From: Lichenostomus cassidix
Lineage: Eukaryota; Chordata; Aves; Passeriformes; Meliphagidae
Length of the DNA: 64,000 nt
Assembly (NCBI GenBank): GCA_008360975.2
Contig: CM039183.1
Location: 81,938,350-82,002,349 of the forward strand
Direction: 5' to 3'
Made by a program: the position numbers and the translations under genes. A model generated the notes under the pieces. The model saw nothing but the letters and a program-made list of their open reading frames with translations. It did no database searches and was not told the origin of the DNA. This document shows positions 48,101 to 60,700 of the stretch, piece by piece. How positions within the stretch are numbered: the first letter of the stretch is position 1; every line of letters starts with the position of its first letter.

Positions 48101-48390
48101 CAACATAGGTGGGGAAGATACTGCTAGATGCTCAAAAGTATCTGTCTCTATTGTTGGTAGAGAAAAAATGGTGCCCGAAGAGGACAAATCAGAGCAGCAA
48201 GGTTGGGCTATCACTGACTCTAGCAGTCATCTTTGAAGAGGTATATTTCAATAAGTTGACTACAGATGGAGCCCCATCTCCTTAGTGGTCTTCTAGATGC
48301 CTAAAGAAAGATAACCTCATCAAAAAACTGTGCTTTTATTAATGAATCCTGTATAGTTTGGAGGTAGGTATTTTCTTCCCATTTTACTTT

Positions 48391-48414
48391 AAAAAAAAAA
48401 AAAATATATATATA
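48391..48414 (+). repeat. A14 followed by (TA)5 microsatellite
   Basis: Simple sequence: 14 A followed by five TA units. No transposon with a poly-A tail is recognisable upstream. Confidence 0.9.
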
Positions 48415-51400
48415 CCTGGCAATTAACATCAGTAGTTATTTCCAGGCCACAAAATACCTTCCAAACTAATTTCCAGTACCTTCTCCAAAAGTTTTGCCTG
48501 GCAAGCAATAGAAATTTCCGACCTTTTAATGAGTAAAAGCATATTAAATTGGCCATATAGAAAGAGGAATTCTCAAAAGGTCTTGTACTGAATGGAAAGA
48601 CCTGCATTAATATCTTTCCTTCACAAGCCTTGAAACATATAGGAAGTACATACACTGTTTACAGGAATTTCATCTCACTTCAGTTTATTAACACTCCCAG
48701 TAGCTGATCCAACTTTGACTTGTGCTTGAACTGAAAATCAGAATTTTATTCTTTGTTCTCTGGTTTTGTTCCTCTTCCTGTGACATTATGAACGATTCCC
48801 ATTTAACCAGCACCCAGTAGAATGTTTTGTGTACATGAACAAAAGGTTATACTGAAATAGATGTGAGAAGGAGAGTTATGCTGAAAAACCACACACAAAT
48901 GGAATGGCCTCTAACATCCCTGACACGGTGGAAAATATCTGTTCAAAACTTAGAGACTTGTAACTCCTCTTGGGTGGAGATAAACAAACCACATGAAATT
49001 TCATCTTGGCTCTTCACTAGGTTCAGGCAGCATCAGCTGTATTCGTAGTTTTCCCTTTGATATTGTTCCACTTTTACAAGCTTGTTCCTGTGATGGGGTC
49101 AACATCATGTCCACTCATTGAAAACCTCTTCAGGACACTACCAACTTCTTTGCCAGCCTGTACACATATTTTCTGCAGTTCAGCACTTAGCAGCTGATAG
49201 TTTGCCTCACACCAGATCAAAACAGGGGAAAATGGGAAGTCCCTTCCCCCTATCCTTTCTCTAAAATTGAGATTTTGTTTCTGCTGTTTCTTCTTTAGGA
49301 TCTCAGTAAATTTTTGGCCAAATAAGCAGAAGACATTTTTTCAGCAGATTGGTCTTTCATACAAAAAAAATAAGATCACATTATGAATCTCACAGAGGAT
49401 TTTCTGGAAAACGCAAATATGTTCCTTTTGGAAAGAGAATCTGCTGTGCTCTTGCTCATTATTTGTTGAAAAGAATGCCCTTACCAGCTGCAGATGAAAA
49501 CCCTTCATTGGTTTCTTTCATTCCGGAGAACATGAGACATTGAATTCTGCTAGGAAAAGGGGAAGTGAGGTTTTGTGTGCGGTTCAGTCTCGCTAGGACA
49601 GGGCGGTGGCTGCTATCGCCTCTGTGTCCCATTCCTGATGAATTTCACACAAACACACAACACACAGACTAACTTTTGTTGGAGTTGCCTTATGGCCATA
49701 TGGTTTTGCAGTTCCCTTTGCTGGTCCTTGTAACAATCTGGAAGCAAGATTGTCTGTTTGTAACTGATTTATTTTGTCTTTGTTGTAGTATGCATGAGAA
49801 TCTTAAGTATTTAACAGCAGAGGGAGTATAAAGCATGTTGGGTTAAATTCTAGGTTGACTTGGAGGGCTATGTAGGCAAAATAAATAATAAAACCAGAAC
49901 AAAGAAATACAAGCTTGAGCAACATATTTTTGTTACAATTCATGAATATATGTTTTGTGTTTGTATGTACTTTGAAAAAAGTGGGGAGAAAAATTATTTT
50001 CCAGAGGAATTTTTGGTAAAGTCTCACATAATTTCCTGAGATTCAGGAAGAAAACATAGATACTACTCTTAAGGAAGAGGATAATTTGAGAAGCCAACTT
50101 TTTGAAATGGCACTTGTTATCTTTGAAATATAGCCTTATTTAAGGTTTCCATCCCTAATATTTCCCTCAAATTTCTTTTTCCAGATCCAATAGAATGACA
50201 GCAGTTTCATAATTGAGCTCATAAGAACTTGTTCACAAGGCTAAAGTATTCCTTAAGCATCCTAGCCTTTCATCTACATGGTCTTGGTCATGTTGGGGCT
50301 CAGCCAACTTACAGTCCTCTATCCATCTCTTTCTGAGGAAGCTGCTTGAACTAAATAGTGTAAATGTGTGGGACATGCTCAGATGTGTGAGAGAAATGAA
50401 CTGCAGCCCTTCATCATAATGATGCTATGAAAACCCCATTACTAGCAAGATGTATGGTGCTGTCATCCAAAATTGGACCTGACCCTGAAGATTTCCTTTC
50501 TTATTCCAGCTCTGGAGCATTGGCTGTCCTCATTCCACTGTAAGCTTTGCATCTCAATGATTACTCAAGGATAAGGGCAAAAAAGGGGAAAACAGAGGTT
50601 GAAAGTTAAGAACTTGAGTCCTTATCAGACTTCCAGCGCATAGTTTGCTGACCAAAAAATGTTGTGGTCTCTTCTGGCAGCTGTGGAAATTGACAATTAC
50701 TTATCCTCAGGATAGCTCCTGAAGGTGAACCCTCTCCTCCACAAAAGAGGTAGCATTCAGACTGGTGTAATTGTTTGGTCCAAAGAAACCAAGAGGAGGG
50801 AGTGGATTTAAGTTGGAGTTGCCAGAAGAAGATCATCTGAAAACAGGCTTCTCTTTCACAAGACAGTGCTTTATCTGGGTATTTTCCATAACAGAACAAT
50901 TGGGTAACCTTGGGAAAATTGGGAATGAACTACTGAAGTATGAAAATATTTTATTAAAATTATGCAAAGAAGGGCACCTCCTCATTTTTTTAAGCTAAAC
51001 ATTAGAATGTATTAGAAATAAAGTATTTTTGGGGAAATGATAAATTCTTTTTCTTCCTGTTAATTTCTAGTAATTTTCCCCATCTATCATAATTTTCTCA
51101 GTTACACACCAACAAAACAGTTAGTAGACGTCAGAGATCCTGGTGCCAAGACCCCAAGACGAGAGACTCTACTTAATAAAACCTTGGCCTAGATTTATAT
51201 TATAAACAGAACTTAAGTATAGCCATTCAGAGAGCTCACAACTGTATTTTATTGTAGAGTAAGCAATGGCAAGGGTTAGAAGGGCAACATACAACTGTGA
51301 GAGTAGAGCACTGCTCTTAACTATAGGCAAAAAGACATAAATTGGAGCAGGTTATTACTCTGTCACTTTTGGATAAACTAAAATCTAATTAACATCTGAA

Positions 51401-54400
51401 ACTCTAAGACTTAGTAAGAAATATTGCAGTCCTTGAGGTCTTCTCAGCCAGTAATAGAAGTCACTCTTTCATTAATAGCTCAGAGTCATGCTTGCTTTAG
51501 TCTCACATATGCCCCTAAAAAGGAAAGGCAAAATGAGGAGTCTAAAATGACGGAATGAGATTTATCAGGGATGAAATTCTCTATGAAAAGTACAAGGCAA
51601 TAACTTAGGCAAAAAAAATAGTAATATGACAGGGAACAATTACTTAAGTAGCTTCTCTTCAGCAAATTTGACAGCTGGAATAGATCTCAATCTGAACCTG
51701 AATGAACTTTGTCAGATAAGTATGTTCCAGGATATTTTATAACATAATTTTCAAGAGGCACGAAATAAACTTCTGCTTTATCACCATTAATAAGGCCTCA
51801 GCTATATCTAGTTTTTAGTAAGTCCTTCAGTGCGCATTAGTGTAGACCAACTAGAAACAGCACAGACAAAATAAAAGGAAAAATATCTAGAGAACTTAAC
51901 ATGCAAGGGTTGAAAGATGAAGGAGAAGAGGAAGTATTTAATAATTTTATAAATACAGGAAATTTCTGAAAAGCCTATTGTTATGTGTAAGTTTGCCCAG
52001 TGGATGAGATACACTGCAATAGGGAAAATCCGTTTTATATCAGGATATTTTCTTACCAAAAGAAGTACACCATGGGGAGCTTGGGAAACTGGGCAATGTC
52101 TGCAGTTGTGATGCCCTTAAAGAGTAATTGAAACAAACTTTTACCAGGACTGATGAAGGTATAAATGCTTCTGGCTGCGGTTGAGACACAGATTTGAAGA
52201 CCCACACAACCAATTTTATAGATTCTATAATGCTATTAATTTATTTTTTTGTTTGTTCTGGTTACTGTTTGACTCCTGCCTATGTCCTTTCCATGTCAGT
52301 ATCCAAAAAAAAGTAAACAGTGACAATTTGAAAGAGCACATCGAATTACCTAAATATCCTCATCTCACTGAATGCTTAGCAGGCTTTAGGAAACTGATTT
52401 GAATATTTTGGCCACGTATACATCAGGGAAAGTGAAACAAATGCAAAAAGGAAAACTGCCAGGAAAAAGAATAATTATTCACAGAATGATAGAGGGTATT
52501 AAATACATTACTAGCTGGGAATGTTTAAAAGAAATTGTAAATAATGGTGTTATAAATATGAGAAATGAAATTTAAGCCCAAAATAAACATTTGGCTGAAA
52601 CATATTTAACTTTGATAGGTTTTTCACATTCATATTCTTTGGATAATGCAAAAAAGCAGAATTTTTTTTCAGGCCAAAGTCTTCCTTAAGCATATTGCAT
52701 TGTGCTAACACCGATCTTTTGGCTTTTTATGGTGACAAACACTCATGTCTTAACTGGCGATGAGCAAGAATATCACGGGACACATCAAAAATGTGCATCA
52801 TGGTGACCTTTGCTAAATTGACACTTCTGTGCTTCCAGGAACATGACTTGCCTCAGAGAGGAAAAAGAATGCTGGCAGTACTGTGCTTTCTTTGAGCCAG
52901 CATATACTGTTTCTTTCAAATGTACTTAAAAATGCATATGTTCTTTGTGGAAAATACTTATGCATCCAGCACTGCTGTTTGTATTCAGTGATAGAAAAGT
53001 CAAGCAGCAAAGGAAAAGCTGACCTTCAGTCTGGTCAAGGTACTGCTACTTTATTCTTCAGTCTTTTTATAGCATCATTTTGCAAAAAGAGATCTATTTT
53101 ATTTTTGGTGTAGTTTCTTAGCCAAAGACCATGTATAAAATTATTTTACCCCAGTAGGCTCAAGATGGCTGCAAATATTGTGGAGAGGAAAAGCTTAAGG
53201 AGGGAGTTTTGTAAGAGAGTGACAATGGCTACTTCCATCCTTTAGGAAAGTAGGACAACTGGACACAAAGAAGTGTGCCAGGCGAAAAGAAAATAACTAA
53301 ACAAAAAAGTTTCCAGTAGGAAAAAAAATGTTTCCAGAAAGAACTGGAGCAGGGAAAAGATTCATCTTGGTCATCATGGCTAAACTAAGGTGAGCTTGAA
53401 CATTTTTTGTGACATGGATGAAGTAACATTTCAGATTTCATTTGCACGCTGTCTATCAAAAAGCCTTCAAATTTAGTTCAGCTGTTTGGGAGTATCTTCC
53501 AGGTGTTATGACTCTGTCCAGATGTGCAATTTCATACTTAAAGTATTCCTCTGAAGTGAGAGCAGTAAAAGCAACTTTCAGACAATGACAGACCTGTCAA
53601 ATGCAGAGCTTACATAGCTTCCAACACCAGTGTTCCTGAAAGATGATGCAGTTTATCCTGAATGGATCTTACATAAGATATCCGTAGGAATTTTGGTGTA
53701 ATCAGAATTATCTTTCTGTGAAAAAAAAATGAGAATCTTTTACCAGGGAGTTTGAAAGGCAAAAGATTTTGTATTTGATCACAAAACTCAGTGAATGCCA
53801 TGTTACAGAATTCAAATGCTGTTAATCTCTTAAGACAAATGCACTGTTGCAAACATAATAATTCTATCAGAACCACAAGTATTCCTTGTATTCTTAAAAC
53901 TGGGAATCCTGCAGTAGGAAAGTGTATTCTTTGTGCCAGAGCACAAGACAACCTGAAAAACCATGCTGACTTTTTCTGAAGTAGATTATCTTCACAAATG
54001 CCAGGAATGGAACATTCGTTAGCCTCAAGTATTTCTGGGAGTAGAAATGGAAACCACAATGAACTGCTGCACCTTGAGAAATAAATTCTTCATTCTATCT
54101 TTTTATTGTAGTTATCTTCTTTAATATGTGATCAGTGAGTGTTACAGTCATAAAAACACCTCAGCAACATTCTTGCTTTAACAGCTATTCATAAATCTTA
54201 GGGCATATTTAAATCCAATTTCTACATCATAAATAATATGACACATACATTATTGAAAAGTAATCCTTTTATACTTGGTATTTGACTGTTTACAGGTGTT
54301 GAGAGCACAAACTTCCTAGGACATACCACGAGACACTTGCAGATGACCACATAATTATACCCAGACATGAAGGAGCAGGCCTGTGGGACTGTCTTTATTC

Positions 54401-55312
54401 TGGTATTCCTATTTCTGCACTGGCAAAGGATGGCTCTGGCAATTGCCAGTTAATGGCACACAACAGGGATAAAAGCATCATTTCCTCTCAAAATAGATCA
54501 CACTCTGGGATAGAACATGATGCGTAATTACAAAGTAACATTTGGCAATGTTGCCACTTCCTGCTCTCTCTGCACACAGTGTGAAGAGCTTATGGACTAT
54601 ACTGCATAAGTCAATGAGAAAAAAAACCATCTGATTTCTTAAAGCTTCTATGCAGTTCAAGCTGCAATGAACCACATAAAGGAAAGGAGGGCTTTGGGTA
54701 TTTGTATGCAAATGTTTATATCCATATTTCAAAGCTCATCATTAGATTTCAACATTCAGACCAAGAATAAGGGAACAAATAATTTCAAAGACCTTGCAGC
54801 ATACTTAAGAATAGCCTGAAAGTACTGTACCTGAACTGGTTTTAAAAATCACTATAGCCTTAAAACTATTCACAGGAGGAAAACATAAAATGGCTGATTT
54901 AATTTCATTTGCAGAAAACAGGATCTACCAGGAGCACACAGACGGAATATTTGGTATCAACCCAAAATTTCTGTTACAAGGTTTCAAGGTTTCTTCCAAA
55001 GGTAGAATCTCTGATTCTTCAGAGATACAGCTCAAAAAAGAGAAGATAACATTCAGAAAAGACAAAGCTGTTGGTAATTGAGTTTAAATATTTTAAGTAT
55101 ATTCATTAATTTGGGAAATAATATGACATTTTGTAATAATGTATAAGGCTTTTATAGGACCATAAAGATGTTTTGGACTGAACATATTTTACCACTACTT
55201 AATCTGCTGTGCCACATATTTTTCCATTTCTACATTTTTCAGAAGTCAAAATTTTGCATTTCCTCATTTTCATGCCGAGTAAAAGATTATTGGAAATCAA
55301 CCTAAAAGGAGG

Positions 55313-55336
55313 ATTCCCACTGATGTCAGTGGGAAT
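55313..55336. repeat. inverted repeat, 11-bp arms, 2-nt loop
   Basis: attcccactga (55313-55323) and tcagtgggaat (55326-55336) are exact reverse complements around TG. The wording resembles a palindromic motif I have seen often in reptile and bird DNA (cccattga/tcaatggg), possibly from an old dispersed element. This recollection is unverified. Confidence 0.8.
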
Positions 55337-55440
55337 TGGACTTATCACTGCATGCGTTCATGGTGTGAGTCATACTAGCATAACTGTAAGATGATCACAT
55401 TTCCTTTTTACTACTCTTTGTAATTTACCTAATTACTAGG

Positions 55441-55690
55441 ATGAAGGATTGTAGGATAATTCAGATAGGAAAGTACCCTGGGAGGTCTCTAGTCCAGTCT
55501 GCAGTTTCTTACACTCAGATGCTGCACACAGTGATGGATCTTCAGCGCAGAAATTGTCTCATGGGTGGTTATAGAGCTGTCAGTGCTTCCAAGATAAGAC
55601 TATTACATCCTCCTTGATCCCCCTATCTTTAACTCCTCCCAATGAGCTGGACTGTTGCACTGCTGCTCTGGACTTTCCTTATGAAGCAAA
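55441..55690 (-). mobile_element. old CR1 3' end
   Basis: The first 60 bases (aggattgtaggataattcag, then gaaagtaccctgggaggtct and ctagtccagtctgc) match the reverse complement of the CR1 3' terminal region. Beyond that the similarity decays and the right limit is a guess. It is among the most diverged CR1 pieces here. Confidence 0.6.
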
Positions 55691-55917
55691 GGCCAATTTA
55701 TTTACTTTTTCTCATATGTCACTTGGTTTGAATTAGTTTTTCTAATCATTTAGTATTTCAGCAGCCTTTACTCCTTGTCTGCTAAAGAAAAAATAGATTC
55801 CAAATAATAGGAGAATGCATTTATTATGGAATGAGTATGTACGATAGAACTATGATAAAAACACTGCAGCATGTTTTTTGCATTGAGGTGGTAAATGTGA
55901 AAACCTAATTTTATAAG

Positions 55918-56375
55918 TGTATTGGTTTGAAAAACCAGTGGGAGATCACAAGTCCAGATTGAAATTAAAAATAAGTGAAATAATACAAGGAAAAGCACTG
56001 ACAAAGTCAGATACAACCTGACACCCTATTAGGGTGGTGGTAGCAGTCCAACTGAAGTAGTTCAGTTCAAGCAGTGGTCCTGCGAAGGTCTAGTCTCCAG
56101 CTGCAGGTCCAGTGGTAGCTCTCATCCTCTGGGAACCCAGTAGACAGGGCTAGCTCAGGCAGCTCCAAGGCCAGGTTATATCCAGGTGGGAACACCTGGC
56201 TCCTCCCTCCTGGGCAGAGCATCCCACTATGGGATAAATCCATGAGTCATGTGGTGGGTCCCTGATGGCCCATTGTCTGTCACCGGGGGTGGGTCATTAG
56301 CAGGTGATAGCAGCTAAGGGCCCACAGCTGGTGGTAATAGAATACTTAAATACATCTATATTGCAACCTAGGACA
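55918..56375 (-). mobile_element. solo LTR, ERVL-like copy 1 (inverted to 57306-57763)
   Basis: A 458-bp element with TG and CA ends and a perfect 5-bp target-site duplication ATAAG at 55913-55917 and 56376-56380. On the minus strand it starts TGTCCTAGGTTGCAATATAG. It has a TATA-like TATAAC (plus-strand 56175-56180) and ends near TTTCAAACCAATACA. A 5-bp duplication suggests an ERVL-like element; this class assignment is inference. No internal sequence remains. It is roughly 92-93% identical by hand count to the copy at 57306-57763. Confidence 0.92.
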
Positions 56376-57305
56376 ATAAGCAATGATAAACTATGCTGTT
56401 TCACATCCAACTAATGACTTAAACAACTTCAAAACGAAGTGCACTGATTACTGTAGAAAGGTGTACTTGAATTGCAGCTTCAAGGTGTTCAACTCAATCT
56501 TCTGTAAGTTTTGAGAGGCTTCAGATTGCCTCTTTGCATTAATAAATCTAATTCAAAGTCAATGGCCACAAAAGGTTTGAAACCAATTTCTCATGCCTGA
56601 CAAAACATGCTATAGGAAAAAAAAAAGAAAGAAATGGGGGGGGGGGGGCTGGGTGCTACAACATGGCACTGTAGTGAGGATATAATAATCTGTCAATTTT
56701 GCTCACGCACAACAGTTAACACCTGAAGGATTTATAGAACAGCCTTAGTTTTTTACCTCACTTCCCTGTCTATGCAATTGGAACATTAACTGTATTTTTG
56801 GTAAATCTCAGGAGAGTGTGGTCTATTGAGGCTGTGGCCTCAAATGGAAATAGGTATGTCAGCATGGCTATAGTTGATGTCTGAAAGTCTGGAAAACAGT
56901 TCAGATCTAGAAATTGATATCTAGGCCCAATGAGAAGTAGCCTATGCCTTTTCTGTGCTGTGGCTCCTCAGCTTCTGTGTATGCCCCATTGCATGCTTGC
57001 ATCATGCTGATCACACTGGAAGGGAATCATGATGCATTTCAGCATATTCTGAATTTGAATAGCCAAGACATGGAGTCCGCAGTGCCATATCAAACACCTC
57101 CGAAAAGAATTCAAATGCCTAAGTAAGTGTATAAATGTGTAAGTATCCTGTGGCATTCTGTTCCCTCTAAAAGCTTAGCAACACCATTAACTGACCAGAT
57201 GAGAAGTATTAGTTTTGCAACATGGCTGTATAGAGGCTTAGGAAGAGGAAGTGAAATTTAAAACAAGTGTATGTGTAAACCACAGAGAAGAGCTGCATTT
57301 CTGTG
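56376..57305. other. spacer between inverted LTRs
   Basis: Unique sequence of about 0.9 kb containing an A-rich run followed by a G13 run at 56636-56648. Two overlapping frames (60 and 62 codons near 56944-57156) look random. No retroviral internal sequence is present, so the two LTRs are not the ends of one provirus. Confidence 0.75.
56636..56648 (+). repeat. G13 homopolymer
   Basis: An unbroken run of 13 G after an A/G-rich stretch. Homopolymer length is prone to sequencing error. Confidence 0.9.
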
Positions 57306-57763
57306 TGTCCTAGGTTGCAATATAGATGTATTCAGTATTCTATTACCACCAGCTGTGGACTGTTAGCTGTTATCACCTGCTAATGACCCACCCCTGATAA
57401 CAGACAATGGGCCATCAAGGACCCACCACATGACTCATGGACTTATCCTATTGTGGGATGCTCTGTCCAGGAGGGAGGAGCCAGGTGTTCCTACCTGGAT
57501 ATAACCTGGCTTTGGAACTGCCTGAGCTAGCCCTGTCTACTGGGTTCCCAGAGGACAAGAGCTACCACTGGACCTTCAGCTGGAGACCAGGCCTTCACAG
57601 GATCACTGTTTGAACTGAACTACTTCAGTTGGACTGCTACTACCACCCTAACAGGGTGTCAGGTTGTATCTGACTTTGTCAGTGTTTTTCCTTGTATTAT
57701 TTCACTTATTTTTAATTTCAGTCTGGACTTATGATCTCCCACTGGTTTGTTTTCAAACTAACA
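57306..57763 (+). mobile_element. solo LTR, ERVL-like copy 2 (inverted to 55918-56375)
   Basis: A 458-bp element from TGTCCTAGG to AACTAACA, the same length and structure as copy 1 on the opposite strand. A TATA-like TATAAC lies at 57500-57505. The target-site duplication is imperfect: ctgtg precedes it at 57301-57305, and ctgtg occurs at 57766-57770, two bases after the apparent end. A 2-bp change at the 3' boundary would explain this. No internal sequence remains. Confidence 0.9.
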
Positions 57764-60700
57764 CTCTGTGTTGCTGCATTTCACTAATCATTCACTTTCA
57801 TGTTGCTGAGTTTGGTAGAGATTAAGACATTCTCCATTATGGAGAAAGCACTACTGTCTTTTCCTTGATCTGCTTCTTTCTGTCTCTCTCTTTTTTTTTT
57901 TTTTTTTTTTTTAACAGCTGTATCACTGTTCTCTAGGGGCTTAATATCAAACAAAGAGAAATACAGAGGAATTAATTGACCTGCATCCTACACCCTGGAG
58001 ACTGAGTCTCCCTCATCACTCAGGACACCATCCAAGACAAAACTTTCTTCCCAGTGGCTCCTTTTCTCTCAGCAGTTTCACACAGGAGCTTTGTGGTTGA
58101 CTAGAAATATCTGACCCTTCCTGGTGGAAATTATCAGCATCAGAAAATCATGTTTTATATTCCCAGACCAGATTAGCATCACAGGTGCTAAAGTTAAAAT
58201 GTACAAAGCTACCAAATATATGTGGTGAACATATTTTACAAATAATGTAAATATGTCTAAGAAACTGTGAAGAATGTAAATGCTCCAGGGAAGAGTTCCA
58301 AAAAATACAAATTGCTTGTTCCTCCCAGCAAGGGTCCTTGATCATAGCTCAGATGCTGACACTGTGAACTTCATCGTTCCTCAACAAGCAAGTCCAAAAA
58401 CTACACTGTTGAGTGAGTCAAGTCTTGTACTCTTGGCCCAGCTAAGTCAGTGTCATTTATTCCAATTCCTCATGTTGTTGGAGAGCTTGGTAGGACCTAG
58501 AAAGTTTTCATATCTACATCAAGGGCTCCAGATGGGTTCATATAAGTATGCCATGGACACCAAGACTATTTAGTAGTAAACACCTTATTTTGGTGCTTGG
58601 GTAGTTGACCAAAGCGCCTTTCCCCCCCCTCAATTACATCTTTCTATCAAGCACCTAAAGTATAGTAATCTTCCTGCTGAAAGTGTGCAACGTTGGGATA
58701 CACCTATGCCATATTACCTTGCAGTAAGAAAGTTGCATATTCTGAAATCTTTGCTAACTTTTTTTCTGTTTTTAATGCTTTGTTTTAAAACACCAGAGAT
58801 TTTTACAGAGTCCACCCAGCAAATTTATTTAAAATTATATCAAATCAATAATAATTTTCTCAACCAATGCAACTTCTTTGAGAACTTAACTCTAACACAA
58901 ATTTATTGCTTATAAGAATAAGATAACAAATATAATGATAATATAATAACAAAATAAAATTTCTACCTCATAAAAATTTATTGAATGGTTATATAATGTT
59001 TGACTTCACTTTTCTTTACTTACAGGATTTTTAAATAAACATTCGTTATTTGGATAACACCATTGGTTTATGTCTTCATTCTCAGGATTTATTTACTGAG
59101 TTTAAGGTTTTCCTGAAGAGCAAGGGTCTCCCAAAACTAGCAATTTTTTATTTCAAGCATTACACATTTTTCCAAACTTGAGGCTTAATTTCTCTATAAC
59201 AAAAGAAGCAATTTAGAATGAATACAAAATACCTGGGAACAATAGGTAAAGTTAAAAAAGAATTATGCAATTGCTTCTGTTTGTTTAGAATAGATGAAAA
59301 AAACCAAATTCTTTCACGGAACCTGACAGAAGCAACAAAGACACTGAAACTTCAAACGTGAAAACAGAGATATATGCAAGACATGTAAGCATTAAGGCAG
59401 TGTTAGGATCTTTTTACATCAGCACCTTCAGGCATAGTGGAAAGATGCACCTCAGACCTGAATTTCATTTCCTAAGTTCAGGTTTTGTCTATAGATTTCT
59501 TTAGCCAGAGACACAGGTACCTTGAGTGGATGTGTCTGGGAGGAAAGGATAAATCACTCTTTGGCAGTGTCTGTCTAGAAGTTCTTTACCATATTTTGTT
59601 TACTGATATCAATTCTAATAGAAAAAATACGTGGACTTGAGAATATTTATCCTATATACTATGTAAAAATATTTTTTCAGCATTTTAAAACTTTCAGGCT
59701 TGACTAGATATTCTAAAAGCAATAAACTTTGCGATCTTCAAGATAACCTTTGATATATAGAACATAGTGTTTATCTGCTGTCTTTGGTTTGGTTATCTCT
59801 CTCTTGGAGAAGCAATCTAGGCTTGGGCAAATGAAGTTGCATTGGGAGCAGTGGTTTTAAGGACAGACTGTCCTTTGGTCTGTTATTACTGAAACATTTT
59901 TCTGTTTTCCAACTGTCATAGCAGCAACAGTCTGGAAAAGTCTCCAGAGAGTTTTTGAACCCAAGATCACAATTTGCGTTCCTGGCTGAATTACATGCCA
60001 CCATAAAACTCGGAGTAAGACATCCAAAGACACAAGTAGTCTAAAACAACTCTAAATTTAGTTGGCTTTAAGGTCCTGGCTGTGACTATTATGAGAAGAG
60101 TGAAGCTGGCTAAAATGCTGGCTAAAACCTTTCTCCATTGCTTTTCTTTGTCTTGAATTCCATCTAAATATCCAGTTAGGACGCCCTTCTTTTGACTGCA
60201 ATTTATTTTACTTTGCAACTAATCGTGGATGTGAACACACCATCTCTGGATTTTCTTAACAATTGTCAGTTCAGGAAATTCCAGAGCTGCAAGGCAAGGT
60301 CTGCAAAATGAAGATGCCTTTTGGCTTACCTTTCTGCTCCCTATTAATTTATCTTACTTCATGAACAAGTGCAATTGCCAATAAAAAGCTTCACAATCTG
60401 CCTTTTGATTTATATGAAGTTCTAACAAAATTTCTCTTGGAAAGATGCCTGTCATTTGACGTCAGAGCTCCTAGTACATTTGCTTTTCATCTAGAGGTTG
60501 TGTTAAGAGAGCTGCCATCCGCTGACGCCTCTACTTCCCCCCCATTGCATTTCTAGAATATTTGATTCCAATGATACAGGCTGGAGGGCTCCTTTCTCAA
60601 AGGAATGGCACTCACAGCAGGACGTGGGAAATTTATTGCAAGGGTACAAATATGCTCTTTCCAAATCAACTGTTTTAATGGAATGGTGAATGCTTCTGTG

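Larger units (their letters stand above)
45173..55436. other. long AT-rich stretch, no gene recognised
   Basis: About 10 kb without a recognised gene. Local items are an A14 run followed by a (TA)5 run at 48391-48414, CpG-containing patches near 49560-49620 and 51125-51180 that might be old LTR scraps (not supportable), and an 11-bp-arm inverted repeat at 55313-55336. A 149-codon minus frame at 53610-54059 resembles no known family. Confidence 0.6.

Noticed and set aside
49540..49680. CpG-containing patch resembling LTR sequence
   Set aside because: No TG...CA ends, polyadenylation signal or duplicated flanks could be located, so it is not called an element.
53610..54059. 149-codon minus-strand frame as a possible gene
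   Set aside because: No recognisable motif or family, no splice or promoter context, and a length only mildly above chance for AT-rich DNA.
55918..57763. One provirus or DNA transposon with long inverted terminal repeats of 458 bp
   Set aside because: The left copy has its own ATAAG duplication on both sides, the ends are TG...CA, and the 0.9-kb spacer has no transposase or retroviral sequence. Two separate solo LTRs fit better.
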